Positions 10,784 to 21,450 are shown, numbered from the stretch's first letter. The stretch is 64,000 nucleotides of DNA from Ectobius pallidus (GCA_964059195.1 CAXKWD010000005.1:97105882-97169881), one strand, 5' to 3'. The notes: generated by a model not told the origin, from the letters alone. Numbers and translations are program-made.

Positions 10784-11851
10784 TGCCCTATAAGTATAGA
10801 AAAACTTGCTGGATAGCCGTAACATCATTCACATCTACGGCAGTCTAATCTTCCACTTATTAACATTGATGTTTATTCACTTCCAGATGAGCTAGAAACT
10901 TGAAATTTGGCAAACTTATAGATTTTAGGTGCATTAAAATACATGTTCAAAACCGTTGAGCTCGATCAATGTAAGAAAGTAAATAAGATACCATTTGCTC
11001 AACTAAAATATATTTGATAGATTTTAGCTTATAGCCAATTGAAAAATTCCCAAAAGTTCACATCTTTATTTCCCCCTCCAAACAAACTTCGATCTTTTTG
11101 TCCTTGAGCATTTGTACGTCTTCAGATGATTTTGCAAAAATAAATTTATTTGGCCTGTACTCACAAAAAATACTGGAATACATACGTCTTGGACTGTTAG
11201 AAAATATTATTTGATTTTTCTCCGTAAATATTATCAAAATTATCCTGATTTTTAAGTATTTTTTAATCCTGTAGGCTAGTCTAAGCAATAACTTACATAT
11301 TCTCTCGTTTTGAAGTACCTATTGCAAGAAAACATGACGTGTTACGTAGAAACGGTCAACGGATTCATGTTCAGTGACCCAAAATTAGTTAAGATCACCT
11401 ATCACACCACTTACCGCAAAGAAAAAAGTTTCAAAATGCAGCATCAAAGCTGCATACAGTTATTTTATTATACAAAATGTCAAAATAACATTTTCCACAA
11501 TTTTCAATTAACCAGATGTGATAGAGAAAAACGAAATGCATTTTCTAATTCAGCACAGCGAAGTTAATCAAACACACCTATTTTCGTTTTTGCCGCAGAA
11601 ATTTTCGTCTTTTTTTCCAGGCTGATATAATCATTAGTCTACGGCAATCAGCATTTCATCTACATTCGATTCCGTAATAGTTGTCGGCGAAGATGTAGAT
11701 CTTCTTATTCTTTTGACGGCTCTATCTACGCGTTCAAACATATATATAATCTCAAACCAGGAATAGGAAAAATTTTGCAAAGAATATATTCAACTCCATA
11801 CCACTGCTGAGCCTGGTGATAAGTTCGGAACGAATGTTGTCGTGCTACGGT
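10784..11851. other. Non-coding stretch
   Basis: AT-rich. Open frames at 11058-11288 (minus) and 11310-11567 (plus) have no recognisable features. No repeat borders were found. Confidence 0.35.
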
Positions 11852-12320
11852 ATATTGCGATACAAGTGCCGTAAGGCACGTTTACGGGTCGAGGAACCAG
11901 ATTGAAAACCCGAGGCGCAGCCGAGGGTTTTTAAGTTTTCGAGACCCGTAAATGCCTTTACGGCCCGTGTGTTGCATGCTATTTTTTGCACGATGATTAT
12001 TTATATCAATTTAATTATATTAATTGTGATATTACCTGAAAATATTATGTAAATACATTCTTGAAAATAGATGTTTATTTCAGAAAGTGATTCGCATGTG
12101 TTTGTTGTTATGGGAACCGAATATTTGTCCTGGGGGCCGTGGCCATAAAGGCTTGTATTATGAAGTGTATCGTAATGAATTATGACGTAGCGCTTGGACC
12201 GTAAGTGTTTTAACCTCATCGCAACCGGCCTTAGCAACAAGACTGTGTGGGAATGTCAACTTACGATCCATGTAAACAAAGTTCGTAAGTACCACTTACT
12301 AGCTATAAGGAGTGCAAAAA
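11852..12320. repeat. Dispersed ~475-bp repeat, copy 2
   Basis: Same order of blocks as 9410-9886: TATATTGCGA, GGCACGTTTACGGGTCGAGG, AAAACCCGAGG/CGAGGGTTTTTAAG, GACCCGTAAATGCCTTTACGG, TTGCATGCTATTTTTTGCACGA, and a final TACTAGCTATAAGGAGTGCA. Diverged from copy 1 by scattered substitutions and small gaps. Confidence 0.6.
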
Positions 12321-12335
12321 TACCTTTACCTCCTC

Positions 12336-12672
12336 TAACCGACAATTCAGCATGCGGTTAGTGTACGGGACAAGGCTATTTAGAGGTCATGCTCTTCATT
12401 TAAACCACCCGGCGGAGACAACTCCTTTCGTATAAAATATCTCAGGATTACTTTCTTTTCGCATTGCACACCTGGCTTCCAGTTACCTCCATTTTACGAT
12501 TGTGACAATGCACTAATATACAGTCTGTGCCACCTTCTTTATAATTATGGTGTACTGACAGTATTTACCGTTTTAATATTTTTTAATGTACTTCGGACCA
12601 TTAGACACACACAATTTTCACGGCTCTTTTTTAAGGTAAAAAAGTGCGTCTTATGGTCCGTAAAATACGGTA
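12336..12672 (+). repeat. Dispersed repeat with TACCGT/ACGGTA ends, copy 1
   Basis: The first part (ATTCAGCATGCGGTTAGTGT to ACAGTCTGTGCCA) is repeated in reverse orientation at about 29500-29735. The second part (about 12560-12672) looks like a short inverted-repeat unit: CTTCGGACCATTAGACACAC on the left mirrors GTGCGTCTTATGGTCCGTAA on the right, with ACCGT/ACGGTA at the edges. No coding. Confidence 0.5.
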
Positions 12673-12675
12673 GTT

Positions 12676-12757
12676 TTTGTTTCAAAACCCAGAGGGGGCC
12701 CGAGAAATTTTAATTATTTTCAAGGGGTCCGCGGACTGAAAAGTTTGGGAACCACTG
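12676..12757 (-). mobile_element. hAT element end fragment
   Basis: Read on the minus strand the boundary is CAGTGGTTCCCAAACTTTTC followed by GTCCGCGGACCCC, a very characteristic hAT terminal sequence. I could not find the opposite end or the matching 8-bp duplication, so this is an orphan end. Confidence 0.55.
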
Positions 12758-12762
12758 GTTTA

Positions 12763-12990
12763 GTCATTTCCAGCTGCTGCATGTCCGTGTCTTTACAATA
12801 ATTATTTGACCACTGCTTATATTTTACTAATAGTATATTTAATAAGGCGTATAATATAATAATTTAATGTCGTTATTATTGGAACCAACCAAGCCTTCAC
12901 GCAAAATGGTTGAACCATTTCCAGCCGTCGCATGACCGTGTCTGGGGAATTATTCAACCCCTGCTTATGAATAGTATGTGGGATGAATTT
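12763..12990. repeat. Imperfect tandem duplication of ~140 bp
   Basis: ATTTCCAGCTGCTGCATGTC with CGTGTCT and CACTGCTTAT at 12767-12822 recurs as ATTTCCAGCCGTCGCATGAC with CGTGTCT and CCCTGCTTAT at 12918-12966. Diverged, no coding. Confidence 0.45.
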
Positions 12991-13739
12991 CACACATATA
13001 ATTAACATGTTTTAAAATTTACTTTTGTTGTCATTGCAGTGATATTGTTCACAGCAGTCATAAGCCGCCATTGTTCATTACTTTTATTTTTGGCACATTG
13101 TGCGCAATTTATTTGTTGTTATGATAATCTCTGACACTTCCACATTCCGTGAGTGTGAGTGGTTCAGTGCCTGTAGTCTGCTGTTGCTCTATGCTAAAGA
13201 AGTTGTCATGGCCGACAAGTGCTGGAAAAGTGTAGTGACAGGTGTTGTTTTGTGTCAATTGAAGTAACATATTTTTAATGCGATCTGTGATACTACATTC
13301 AGGGTGAAACACCAAAAACGTATCTTTATGTGAATTCGCATTTGAGCTATGCATACCGCATTGAATGCTGTTTGTGTGCCCTGTCAGCTGTTCGTTCGAA
13401 AGCAAGGTAAGAAAATGGGTGGTTGACAGATTAGAAAGGGGTAGATGCCCATGCTTGAGCATGGAAATTAAATTTGGCAGTTTATTTTTTAAAAATGAAC
13501 AGTCTGAAATTGCTATACAACTTTTTAAAACAAACTAAAGGATTCATTTCATACTGCCTCAGATTTTTTTTTTAGTTAATTAGTCCTGTGCCTATTGCTG
13601 GTTATTGGCTCAGAAGAAATGCATTACTGGTACCTAAGATATAGAAAATAAATATACATAACCTGAAGAGAAAACAATGTAGCATGCAAAAGACTTTCCG
13701 CTGTATCAATCAGGTCTTGTATTAGGTACCGTAGTAAGG
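12991..13739. other. Non-coding stretch
   Basis: A 117-codon minus-strand frame at 13109-13462 has no recognisable domain, no signal peptide and no partner exon, so I do not call it. No repeat borders were found. Confidence 0.35.
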
Positions 13740-14097
13740 AGGAGGAGGAGGATGTTGATGATCTTCTTCTTCATCTTCATCTTCTGGCGAACAGCTCTTA
13801 CAGTCTAGCTAGTGCCTCCTTAAAGATGATAGTCCATTCTTCTCTGATTTCTGCCTCCATCTTCTAATCCCCTTACTATGCAAGTCCTTCTCCACACAAT
13901 CCAACCATCTTAATCTTGGGCTTCCCCTGTCTCTTCTCCCTTCAGGTTTGCTTTCAGAAATCTTTTTAACCAGTCTGCCTTCATCCATTCTAATCACATG
14001 CCCAACGATCTGCCTTCATCCATTCTAATCACATGCCCAACGATCTGCCATCATCCATTCTAATCACATGCCCAACCCATTCAATTCTTTTAGCTTT
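13740..14097 (-). pseudogene. LINE ORF2 C-terminal tail fragment
   Basis: The minus-strand translation of 13809-13997 contains RLVKKISESKPEGRRDRG, then SPRLRWLDCVEKDL and GIRRWRQK. This is the basic C-terminal tail common in insect non-LTR retrotransposon polyproteins (consensus R-PEGRR-RGRPR-RW-DDVE-DL). It is the 3' end of the same decayed LINE whose reverse transcriptase lies at 17412-18532. The piece is cut on its 5' side by the hAT-type element starting at 14106. A 35-bp tandem triplication lies at 13975-14079. Confidence 0.75.
13975..14079. repeat. 35-bp unit repeated three times
   Basis: CTGCCTTCATCCATTCTAAT followed by CACATGCCCAACGAT starts at 13975, 14010 and 14045, with one base difference in the third unit. 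It lies inside the LINE tail. Confidence 0.8.
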
Positions 14098-14105
14098 AAT
14101 GAGTG

Positions 14106-14831
14106 CAGGCCCGACGAGAGGGAGGGGCAGCCGGGGCCCGTACCCCAAAAGGGGGCCCGGCCGACCCGGTTTTATTTTTTACTTTCTAAATTTACTCTAA
14201 AATAAAATTGGTTATAAGTCAATAAACAGCTTAAGTTATGTTTTATGTGTTTATTTTATCTGCAGTGTCCTGTCGTATAACGGCTACAGGGAATTTATCA
14301 GTTAATCTGAAACAGATTATTCTTTAAAACAAATTGCTATTTTTTAAAAGTAGGAGCAGAAATCCTTTTGGACTCAACAGTAGGCCTCACTAACGCTCGG
14401 AATTTAAAATCGTAATTTGAAAAAGATTAAACTGGTACATACAGATAAAATTGTTCCTAATTAGGACATTTTAATGTATTTTTCCGTTTCGTGCCCGGCT
14501 TCAGTTAACTGATTTGGTCCAATATCAATAGGCATTATGGGCATTATAAATGGTATAGGCCTACCAAGTTTTATAAAAATCTGATAAAGCGTATTTGAGC
14601 TATCGCGCTTACAGACACACCGACAGAGAGACAGTCAGACAGTCCTGTCCACCAGACCACCTCATAAAGTACCAGTGCCATTCTGGCACTTAATAATTAT
14701 GTAATATCATTACATAATCTTTTTGTTGCATACATTATAAAGGGCGAGTTGGGTACCGTAGTGAATTTAATATTTGACGGGGGCCCGGGAAAATTTGTCC
14801 CTGGGGCCCTTGCTTTCTTTCCACGGTCCTG
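14106..14831. mobile_element. hAT-type MITE inserted in the LINE
   Basis: Exact 8-bp target duplication AATGAGTG at 14098-14105 and 14832-14839. The ends read CAGGCCCGACGAGAGGG and, inverted, CAGGACCGTGGAAAGAA, both followed by GGGCCC-rich subterminal sequence. No transposase frame. It splits the LINE coding sequence and itself contains a reversed fragment of the AAGTGCCAG repeat. Confidence 0.8.
14464..14694 (-). repeat. Reversed fragment of the AAGTGCCAG repeat, nested
   Basis: Read on the minus strand it starts ATAATTATTAAGTGCCAGAA and continues through ACTTTATGAGGTGGTCTG, GATAGCTCAAATACGC, TTTATCAGATTTTTATAAAA and TTGATATTGGACCAAATCAG, the same order as at 4816 and 48015. It lies inside the hAT-type element. 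Confidence 0.6.
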
Positions 14832-14839
14832 AATGAGTG

Positions 14840-15284
14840 TTACTATGTTAGACTTTCTATACATAGCAAATTTAGTTCCATGTTTAAGTGTATTCTCCAC
14901 ACGTCTTTATCCCTTATCGGTCCATATGTTTTCCTTAATATTCCTTTCCCATCTTTCCAACTGTGCCATTATAGACCAACCTTCCGTCATCACCCAAGCT
15001 TCACATCCATACATCACACCAGGTTTAATTAATGTGTTATAAATCTGTAATTTAGCTTGCTTTGAACAGGTATCGTGTTTTCATAGTTTTAGCCAAGGCA
15101 GAGAAGCACCTATTACCTGCAGCTATTCTCTCTTTGATGTCTTTACTAGAATCATTATGAAAGGTGACCAATGAATCTAAATATTTAAATTTATCAACTT
15201 CTTTATATTAGACCTCATTTATCACTATTTCATTATCCTCATTTCTTGCTTTAGCTGTAAGTTATTCATATAGGCCTAGGCTAT
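14840..15284 (-). pseudogene. LINE ORF2 middle fragment (post-RT region)
   Basis: Minus-strand translation gives, with frameshifts and stops, ARNEDNEIVINEV, then VDKFKYLDSLVTFHNDSSKD and IKERIAAGNRCFSALAK, then the stretch corresponding to the VMYGCEAWVMTE region. This is the conserved block after the catalytic domain in insect LINEs (KYLGS-VT-DND---EI--RI-AGNR-Y-AL). It joins the reverse transcriptase at 17412 on one side and the tail at 14097 on the other, once the insertions are set aside. Confidence 0.75.
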
Positions 15285-16532
15285 GGGTGATTCTTCAAAT
15301 ACGGGAAAATTTGTGTTCCGGAGTGATATTTCCCTTCAAATTCAACTTTTAAAAAAATTAAAATAAAAGTTTGTTTCTACTACTTCCATACTACAACTAT
15401 CAGTTTGAAATGTCACTAACTTTAAATTCTGATATCCAAAATCTAATTTAATTCAATGAAATGTCATCCACATGCCCTGTCCCAAACCTCGGTTTTGTAT
15501 ATTCTAATGCATTTTTCCACAAAACAAAATGTTATTTCCTTTTCAACTTTTTTCCTGTCAATGAATATGAATGGGTGAAGAATATTAACCCCTAAAAAAT
15601 AAAATGAAATAAAATTGTCACCCCACCTAATGAACATAAAGAATGTCCCAAGGGTTTTGGTCATCCACATGGCTGAAAAGAATGGAATTTTTTCTGCAGA
15701 AATGAGAAATTTGTAAAACTGGCAAAGGTGTTAGAAAGCCAACAGGGCAGCTTGTGGTTGAATTGTAAGGTTGAATTTTTGCTTGCTTACAAACAGTTTG
15801 GGATTAACAAAGGACTTTGTATCATTTTCAAGGAAAACGTTTTTATTCCCCGTCATTAACATGGCTTCTAGAAAGTAGGCAGAAAGTGAATATTACCGGT
15901 AATTAATTTTGATATGCACTATGATAAACCTTCCAATTCAAAGTACCTGACTGAAGTTGAGCCTACAGAGGTTTAGAAATGGCTTGCTGAGACCACTTAA
16001 ACTCCTTTTTTGTCATCCACATGCCTGATTTTTGTGTCATCCACATGTCTCATGAAGGGGTATGTGGATGACTCTCAAGTCATGTAGATGATAAATGTAG
16101 GATACTATTGTGTTTGCGGTGTCTGTGACCTGTACTTAAGATCTTAAAACTGATTAAATGAATTTCTGCTTGATTCCCCCCTCCCCCAAAGCCATAAAAA
16201 CACAGTCTCGTTAAAATTACATTAATTCCGGAGTATGCACACAAATTTGCAAATTTCATGCAAAATCAACTGAAGTATGCTGATAAAAATATGAAATCAC
16301 ATAAAGAAAAGCAGATTGTTGCCATCCACATGTACACGGATGTCATCCACATGGCTTAAAAAAAATAAAGAAATTAAAATAAATAAAAATATAAACATTT
16401 AAGCTCTGCTGGTGTCATATTATAATCAAGTAACCCCTGAAGTATTTTTCTGATTTTTTTGAGATTTTTTAAACAAAGTAAAAAATTTGGATTTTACACA
16501 CTCCAAATTTTCCCGTATTTGAAGAATCACCC
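15285..16532. mobile_element. Inverted-repeat element, GGGTGATTCTTC family, copy 1
   Basis: The left end GGGTGATTCTTCAAATACGG (continuing GAAAATTTG) is mirrored at 16508-16532. Length 1248 bp, with about 90% similar copy 2 at 25531-26801 by eye. No transposase frame. The striking feature is a 12-bp word GTCATCCACATG, or a one-base variant, at 15463, 15660, 16012, 16036, 16321 and 16342, plus an inverted copy at 16061. It is inserted in the LINE between the catalytic domain and the post-RT block. The family is not recognised; no clear target duplication beyond AT was found. Confidence 0.75.
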
Positions 16533-16540
16533 ATATAAGA

Positions 16541-17411
16541 GGCATTCTCCAGAAAAGGGCAGATTTCAATGTTAGATTTTTTTAAAATTATTTTTTATTT
16601 TGGCCCATGTAATTTTTTTTATGTAATATTTCTTTCTGCAGAGTACTACTGAGGTACTTGCCCTACTTACCGAGTGGTATTTTGCATTAAATTAACAAGG
16701 TTAGAAAATGGTGCATTCATGGAGGTGAGAAAATAGTAAGAATGGTAATTATATAGGCTAGAAGTTATGTGAGAATTAGAATTAATTTACTGTATTAAAT
16801 GTTATCATGAAAAAGAACAATATTTATTACCATACAAATGGATTAACACACAAGTTTTTACTTATTTTTATCTATGTTAAAATAGATTATCACCTTAAAA
16901 TCAAAACTTTAAATCAAAACATGATATATTGTCATAAACTATTAGAATACGGTATACCAATATCTTCTTTAAACAAAAATAAAAAATGCAGACAGTTAAA
17001 TATATCATCAATTACAACATTAATTACACCTCCATGGATAGGACTTGGGACAGGCATGTTTAGTGCAAAAAATTGTCTTTACAAAATGATATATTTTCTT
17101 TTCAGTTATTAATGACTCATTTTTTCAGCTGTTTCTTCTTGTTATAACACTAAAATGGAATAAAAATTAAAGCCTGTTGAATTATGAAAGAATGAAAATG
17201 ACAAGTCAGGCATTGGGACATGATACGGAGGTGAGGTCTCACATACTGTGCCCTAAAATGCAGAAAATTGTAACTTGTTTAAAAAGTGGAGTATGGGATC
17301 AAATAGACCTTATTTCAATCTAACTTATCATAATAATTAATAATCCATAAATACTTATTTTACACCAAAAAATCAACTGCGACATGAATCTGCCCTTTTC
17401 TGGAGAATAAC
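16541..17411. mobile_element. Inverted-repeat element, ATTCTCCAGAAAAGGG family
   Basis: ATTCTCCAGAAAAGGGCAGA at 16544 is mirrored by TCTGCCCTTTTCTGGAGAAT at 17389-17408. Length about 870 bp. It begins about 8 bp after the end of the preceding element, and the outer ends of the two are similar (GGGTGATTCTTC versus GGGTTATTCTCC at its right end), so they may be distant relatives. The frame at 16807-17112 has no recognisable features. Confidence 0.65.
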
Positions 17412-18532
17412 CCATAAACAGTTTTTTCCACATTAACTTTTAAACCGAATTCTTTTGTTACATTCGTTGTTTGCTCATTAGCCTCTTTTAGTACTGATAA
17501 AGATCTAGCTATCATTACCACATCATCAGCGTAGGTCTAGGTTAAATATCATATGAATCTATTCATAATAGTTCCTCCTAGGTTAATCTGTATACTTCTA
17601 ACTATCTTTCCCAAGGCCAAATTGAACAGCAATGTCGACAATGCATTCCCTTGTCTCAAACCATTCTTAAATTCAATGCTGTCTGATCTTTACCATTAAT
17701 TTGTGTTTGATTAGTGGTTTTCTGTAATGTTATTTTAACTAAATTTATTAACTTTACTGGTATACCAATTTCTCTCATTACATTAAACAATTGTGCCGGT
17801 TTATGCTATCATATGCCTGTTTAAAGTCAATAAATAATTGATGTAACACTATATTATATTCATATGTTTTTCCAATATCTGCCTCAGTTGGAATAAGTGA
17901 TTGGTCGTGGAGCAGGCTTTCCTAAAATCACAATGGCAATTAACTAGCTTTTCTTCCATATATTCCACCAAATAAGTTATCATGCTTGTAAAAACTTTGT
18001 AAGTTTACCAGTATGCCACATTTAGAAGAGAGATTCCTCTGTAATTCTCACAAGACAATTTATCTCCTTTCTAGTAGATTGGACATATAGTTGCAGTTTG
18101 CCACTCATGTGGGATTTTCTCCTTCTCCCAAATCATTAAAATCAATCTATACGAGTATATCCTATCCCATAGTGCTCTACCACCATACATACAGTTCACC
18201 AGCTATTCCATCTGTTCCTGGAGATCTGTTCATTTAAAAGTATTTGAATGATTTCTTACACTAACATATAACTTACTTCTTATCGGTGTCAGTAATTCAT
18301 TTTCTGGTCCGTAAAATTCTATACTATTGTCATTTTCCGCATTTAACCTCGTTCTACTTAAAAGATTTTTAAAATATTGAACCCATCTTTCCATCACCTT
18401 TCCTTCATCCTCTATTATTTCACCATCTATATCTCTGCACATAGATGTTCTTGATTTAAAACCTTTAAATCTCCATACTCCCTGATAAAAATTCCTGCTT
18501 TCCAGTGGCATATAAGAAATTAACTGTAACAA
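17412..18532 (-). pseudogene. Non-LTR retrotransposon reverse transcriptase, decayed
   Basis: On the minus strand, going down from 18532, the translation shows FYQGVWRFKGFKSRTSMCRD, DIDGEIIEDEGKVMERWVQY and FKNLLS (linker before RT), PGTDGIAGEL, ENYRGISLLN, FRKACSTTNHLFQLRQI, a DF-QAYDS-like block, a GLRQGN-LS-like block, and then YADDVVMIARSLSVLKEANE with the catalytic Asp pair at 17522-17533. These are the ordered motifs of a LINE reverse transcriptase. Several frameshifts and stops break the frame, so it is dead. The order and wording fit RTE/jockey-like insect LINEs, but I do not assign a clade. The upstream endonuclease is not visible, so the copy is 5' truncated. Confidence 0.85.
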
Positions 18533-18699
18533 AAAACACTCAAGGAACTGGGAAACTTTTTATATATAGTTAAAATAAAATGGGAAAAACAAATTAGCTG
18601 CTTAGGGAAATTGGTTAGAAATGGTAAATATACTCACAAAAGGTAAACATTTATTAGTAGTAGTACTGATTTCAAATGTATGAGTTTTTATGTATGCAG
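18533..18699. other. Non-coding sequence next to the LINE 5' edge
   Basis: AT-rich and featureless; the LINE similarity stops at about 18532. Confidence 0.35.
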
Positions 18700-18915
18700 A
18701 CGCCCTTTGGTGAAAAACTTTCTGTAACACCAGGGGTGATCATTTGTATAACTCCAGATACAAGAATAAATCATTCATTCATTCATACAGGAGGTACAAA
18801 TCACCAGTAAAATTAAACCAAAATTGAAGATTCAAAAAATTAATTCAGAGTTGGGAATCGAATCTTGGCGCTGTATCTAGCATATTAGCATATCTAGCCA
18901 CAAGACTTAGCCTAC
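18700..18915 (-). repeat. Possible tRNA-derived SINE
   Basis: Read on the minus strand, TAAGTCTTGTGGCTAG is followed by AAGATTCGATTCCC, resembling the A and B boxes of a tRNA-type promoter. The downstream body is AT-rich and unlike the other SINEs in the window. No target duplication found. Confidence 0.3.
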
Positions 18916-19240
18916 TGGTAACCTAAAGAAAGTTCAATTGACTTTACTATATGTAATCAATTAATCAGTCTCAAAAACTAACTTGTGTGTACTGTGCTTT
19001 TTAATTTCACACTCAATTGTTTATTTTTGCTCTGTACACTTTTTAGGTCAAATATAGATGGCATTGATACCAGTACTTCCAATGGCAGTCACTAGAGGTC
19101 TCACTGTTTATAGTGTTACTTCCCACCCTAAACCCCTCCTTACCAGGTGGGTCCCCGTTAGTGAGTTGTGGGGAGCTATTGGGGCGATTCCAAAGTATAT
19201 TTTTCCCTAACTCCAACCATCCCTCACAAATCATAGGCTA
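18916..19240. other. Flank of the piggyBac element, unassigned
   Basis: The minus-strand frame at 19043-19234 is rich in Pro, Gly and Asn and probably derives from a repeat. I cannot link it to a family, and no second copy is in the window. Confidence 0.3.
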
Positions 19241-21114
19241 CCCAGATAGCGCGGAATTATTTTTAACACGTTTTCTTTTCTTAAATTGCATAAAACAATT
19301 CATTTTAACTAAAGAATCATATAATAATGAGATTTATTGTTGTAACTTACATACTTCCTGAAATAATGCCCATGCTTCTAGAAGGACGTCAGCGTAATGC
19401 ACATTGAAATTAACCAATAACTGAAAATAATTAAATACTTTTCTTCGAGTACTGTATTGTCAGTTATTCACTCTGCTTTGTGTGATAAGCAACAAAACAT
19501 GCTACATGAAGTGACACAACACATTTCATGCACTGAGTTGTAGCTTTCTTGTGACGTTGTCGGCAATGGAGCTGTTTTTTCTTTCCTGTAACACTGTCTG
19601 ATGGTAGGTCGTCAACATAATGCTCGAACTTGTCAACACGAGAATCGGCCTTTGATGAACCCGATGGCCGTCCTCTTGAAGAAACCACTCTTCTGTTCGA
19701 CTTCAAAATAGCAGTGACTCTTCTTCGGCGAAAGGATAGATGGTCTAATTTACCGCCATCTTGCCGGAAAAGTTGCCACGCATTTTGCTCCGCAACATTG
19801 AAGCAATGCGCAACGATAGGGAAATACCATTTCTTGCCTCTGATTGATACACGGTACAAAGAAATGTTTTGGTCAGCTCTATCAATGCCTGTGGATGACT
19901 TGTGGTTGATTGATACTAATTCACTTTTTTGCTTCTGCGATTAGCGAGATACCGGATGAGTTGGTAAAACTCTATCAAAGTTAGTAGCCACATTCACCAC
20001 ACTATTATCATTCCATCTAGTGACGAGGACATTGCTTGTGTCATCAGACCTGAAGTCATATGTACCCCGTGGTGTTTTCTTCAGGTCGTCACTATTGGTC
20101 ATATCGCACTCTTTCCCAATTCTATTGGCTCTTATGGTCCCAGTGGTTGAATAGTTCTAGGAGTTGTAGTTGTAGAAGATGAGGGTAGTGTGATGGAGGG
20201 ATTCGAACACATAGATGTTGAAACCAAAGCTGTTGTCAGTGAATGTGAAGTTCCAGGTAAATTTGAACAAGTAGCAACAAGTGCATTTAGTTGACTAGCT
20301 GGGACATTTTCAATCCGTGGGGCTTCCTCGTCACCAGAATGTTCTTCAGTTATATCATCTGCGCAATTGGTAGGGGGTAGTACAGCTACATCTAAACTAG
20401 TTTCAGTTATATCATTTTCTTCGGCATTTTCTAGCATATCCTTGAGTTGATTTAGAGTTACTGGCTGCCTAGAAAAAATAGGCTATATTCGGTATTATCA
20501 TTATTATTTCTATCGTACTTATCAATATTTCTTAGTTCCTAAATATATTTTAGTGCCGCTTATAAAGGATACGACAGTTAGTTTGACACAAAGAAAGATA
20601 TATTCATGTCATCTTCACATTAATATTTACTTACCGATATTTTTTTACAATAATGAAACACCTGGTTCTATTCTTCAAAAGAATTTCACAGACAAATTTT
20701 TATTATCATATTACGCTGACATCCTTCTGGAAGGAAGGGTTACAAAAGTGGGCTGTGGGACCTACAATATTGTTCAAAATGTCTGTTTGGTGAATCATTA
20801 TGGTAAAAGATATATTTGAGGCAATAAATTTATAACAATTTGAAACAAAAGAATAAGAAGAAACGTTGAATACATACCCATCTATCCGAAGGTCTTCAAT
20901 ATATTCCATTTCGTTAGAAACGTAACTTCACAGCTGAATATCACCACTAATCTCTCTACAATGAAGACTGAAATAACATAAATATTAAAGCATGTAGCTT
21001 CTAGTTACGAAATGTGATGCTGCACTCGGGCGAGTAATTGAAGAACCTTCGGAAAATAAACATGTTACCAACTGCTGTTCACATCCTTCTGGAAGGACGT
21101 CAGCGCTATCTGGG
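19241..21114 (-). mobile_element. Internally deleted piggyBac element
   Basis: Left end CCCAGATAGCGC (19241) is mirrored by GCGCTATCTGGG (right end 21114). The right flank is TTAA (21115-21118), the piggyBac target; the left flank is GCTA, so that copy of the target has mutated or the flank has been rearranged. The word CTTCTRGAAGGACGTCAGCG occurs next to the right end and near 19374 at the left; a third, inverted version lies near 20714. Such internal repeats near the ends are usual for piggyBac. Between the ends lies a broken transposase on the minus strand. The right end sits inside a LINE fragment. Confidence 0.75.
19460..20437 (-). pseudogene. piggyBac transposase, core deleted
   Basis: The minus strand from 20437 encodes an acidic, Ser/Thr-rich N-terminal stretch of about 100 residues (ENAEENDITETSLDVA onward). 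It runs into GTIRANRIGKECDM, DDLKKTPRGTYDFRSD and VLVTRWNDNSVVNVATNFD, then STGIDRADQNISLYRVSIRG, KKWYFPIVAHCFN, QNAWQLFR and finally a Cys/His-rich end containing LHCRQRHKKATTQCMKC and LHVACFVAYHT. The last blocks match the C-terminal half of piggyBac transposases (DDE_Tnp_1_7) and their cysteine-rich domain. The central region with the first two catalytic Asp residues is missing between about 20130 and 20110, and a stop lies near 19943. The product would be inactive. Confidence 0.8.
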
Positions 21115-21118
21115 TTAA

Positions 21119-21450
21119 GTCTGTTCTAATATTCTCCCACCTATGCCTGGGTCTTCCAAGTGGTCTGTTCCCTTCAGGTCTCCTAGTCAATATTTTTGAG
21201 ATATGTATTTCTTCCCATATGCATGCAACATGTCCAGCCCACTTCATCCTCTTTGATTTAATTACCATTATTATATTCGGTGAAGAGTACAGGTTATGAA
21301 GCTAGTCATTAGGCTGTGCAGTTTTCTCCAGTCCCCGTTTTCTTTCCTCTTAGGTCTGAATGTTTTCCTATACACCCTGTTTTCGATCATCCTCAAATTA
21401 TGTTCTTCCTGAAGAGTGAGGGATCATGTCTCAAATTCATATAGTACAAC
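21119..21450 (-). pseudogene. LINE ORF2 C-terminal fragment, second family
   Basis: The minus-strand translation contains RMIENRVYRKTFRPKRKENG, DWRKLHSLM, VIKSKRMKWAGHVA, then SKILTRRPEGNRPLGRPRHR and WENIRTDL. This is the IKSRR-RWAGHVAR...GKPEGKRPLGRPRRRWEDNI tail of jockey-like insect LINEs. One frameshift separates the two halves. The reading stops at the TTAA of the piggyBac insertion, showing that the piggyBac landed in this LINE. Confidence 0.75.

Noticed and set aside
13109..13462. 117-codon minus-strand frame
   Set aside because: No domain, no signal sequence, no splice support and no neighbouring exon.
15463..16353. Repeated 12-bp word considered as a CRISPR array
   Set aside because: Spacing is irregular (from 24 to 350 bp), one copy is inverted, the repeats are short, and the setting is an insect transposon.
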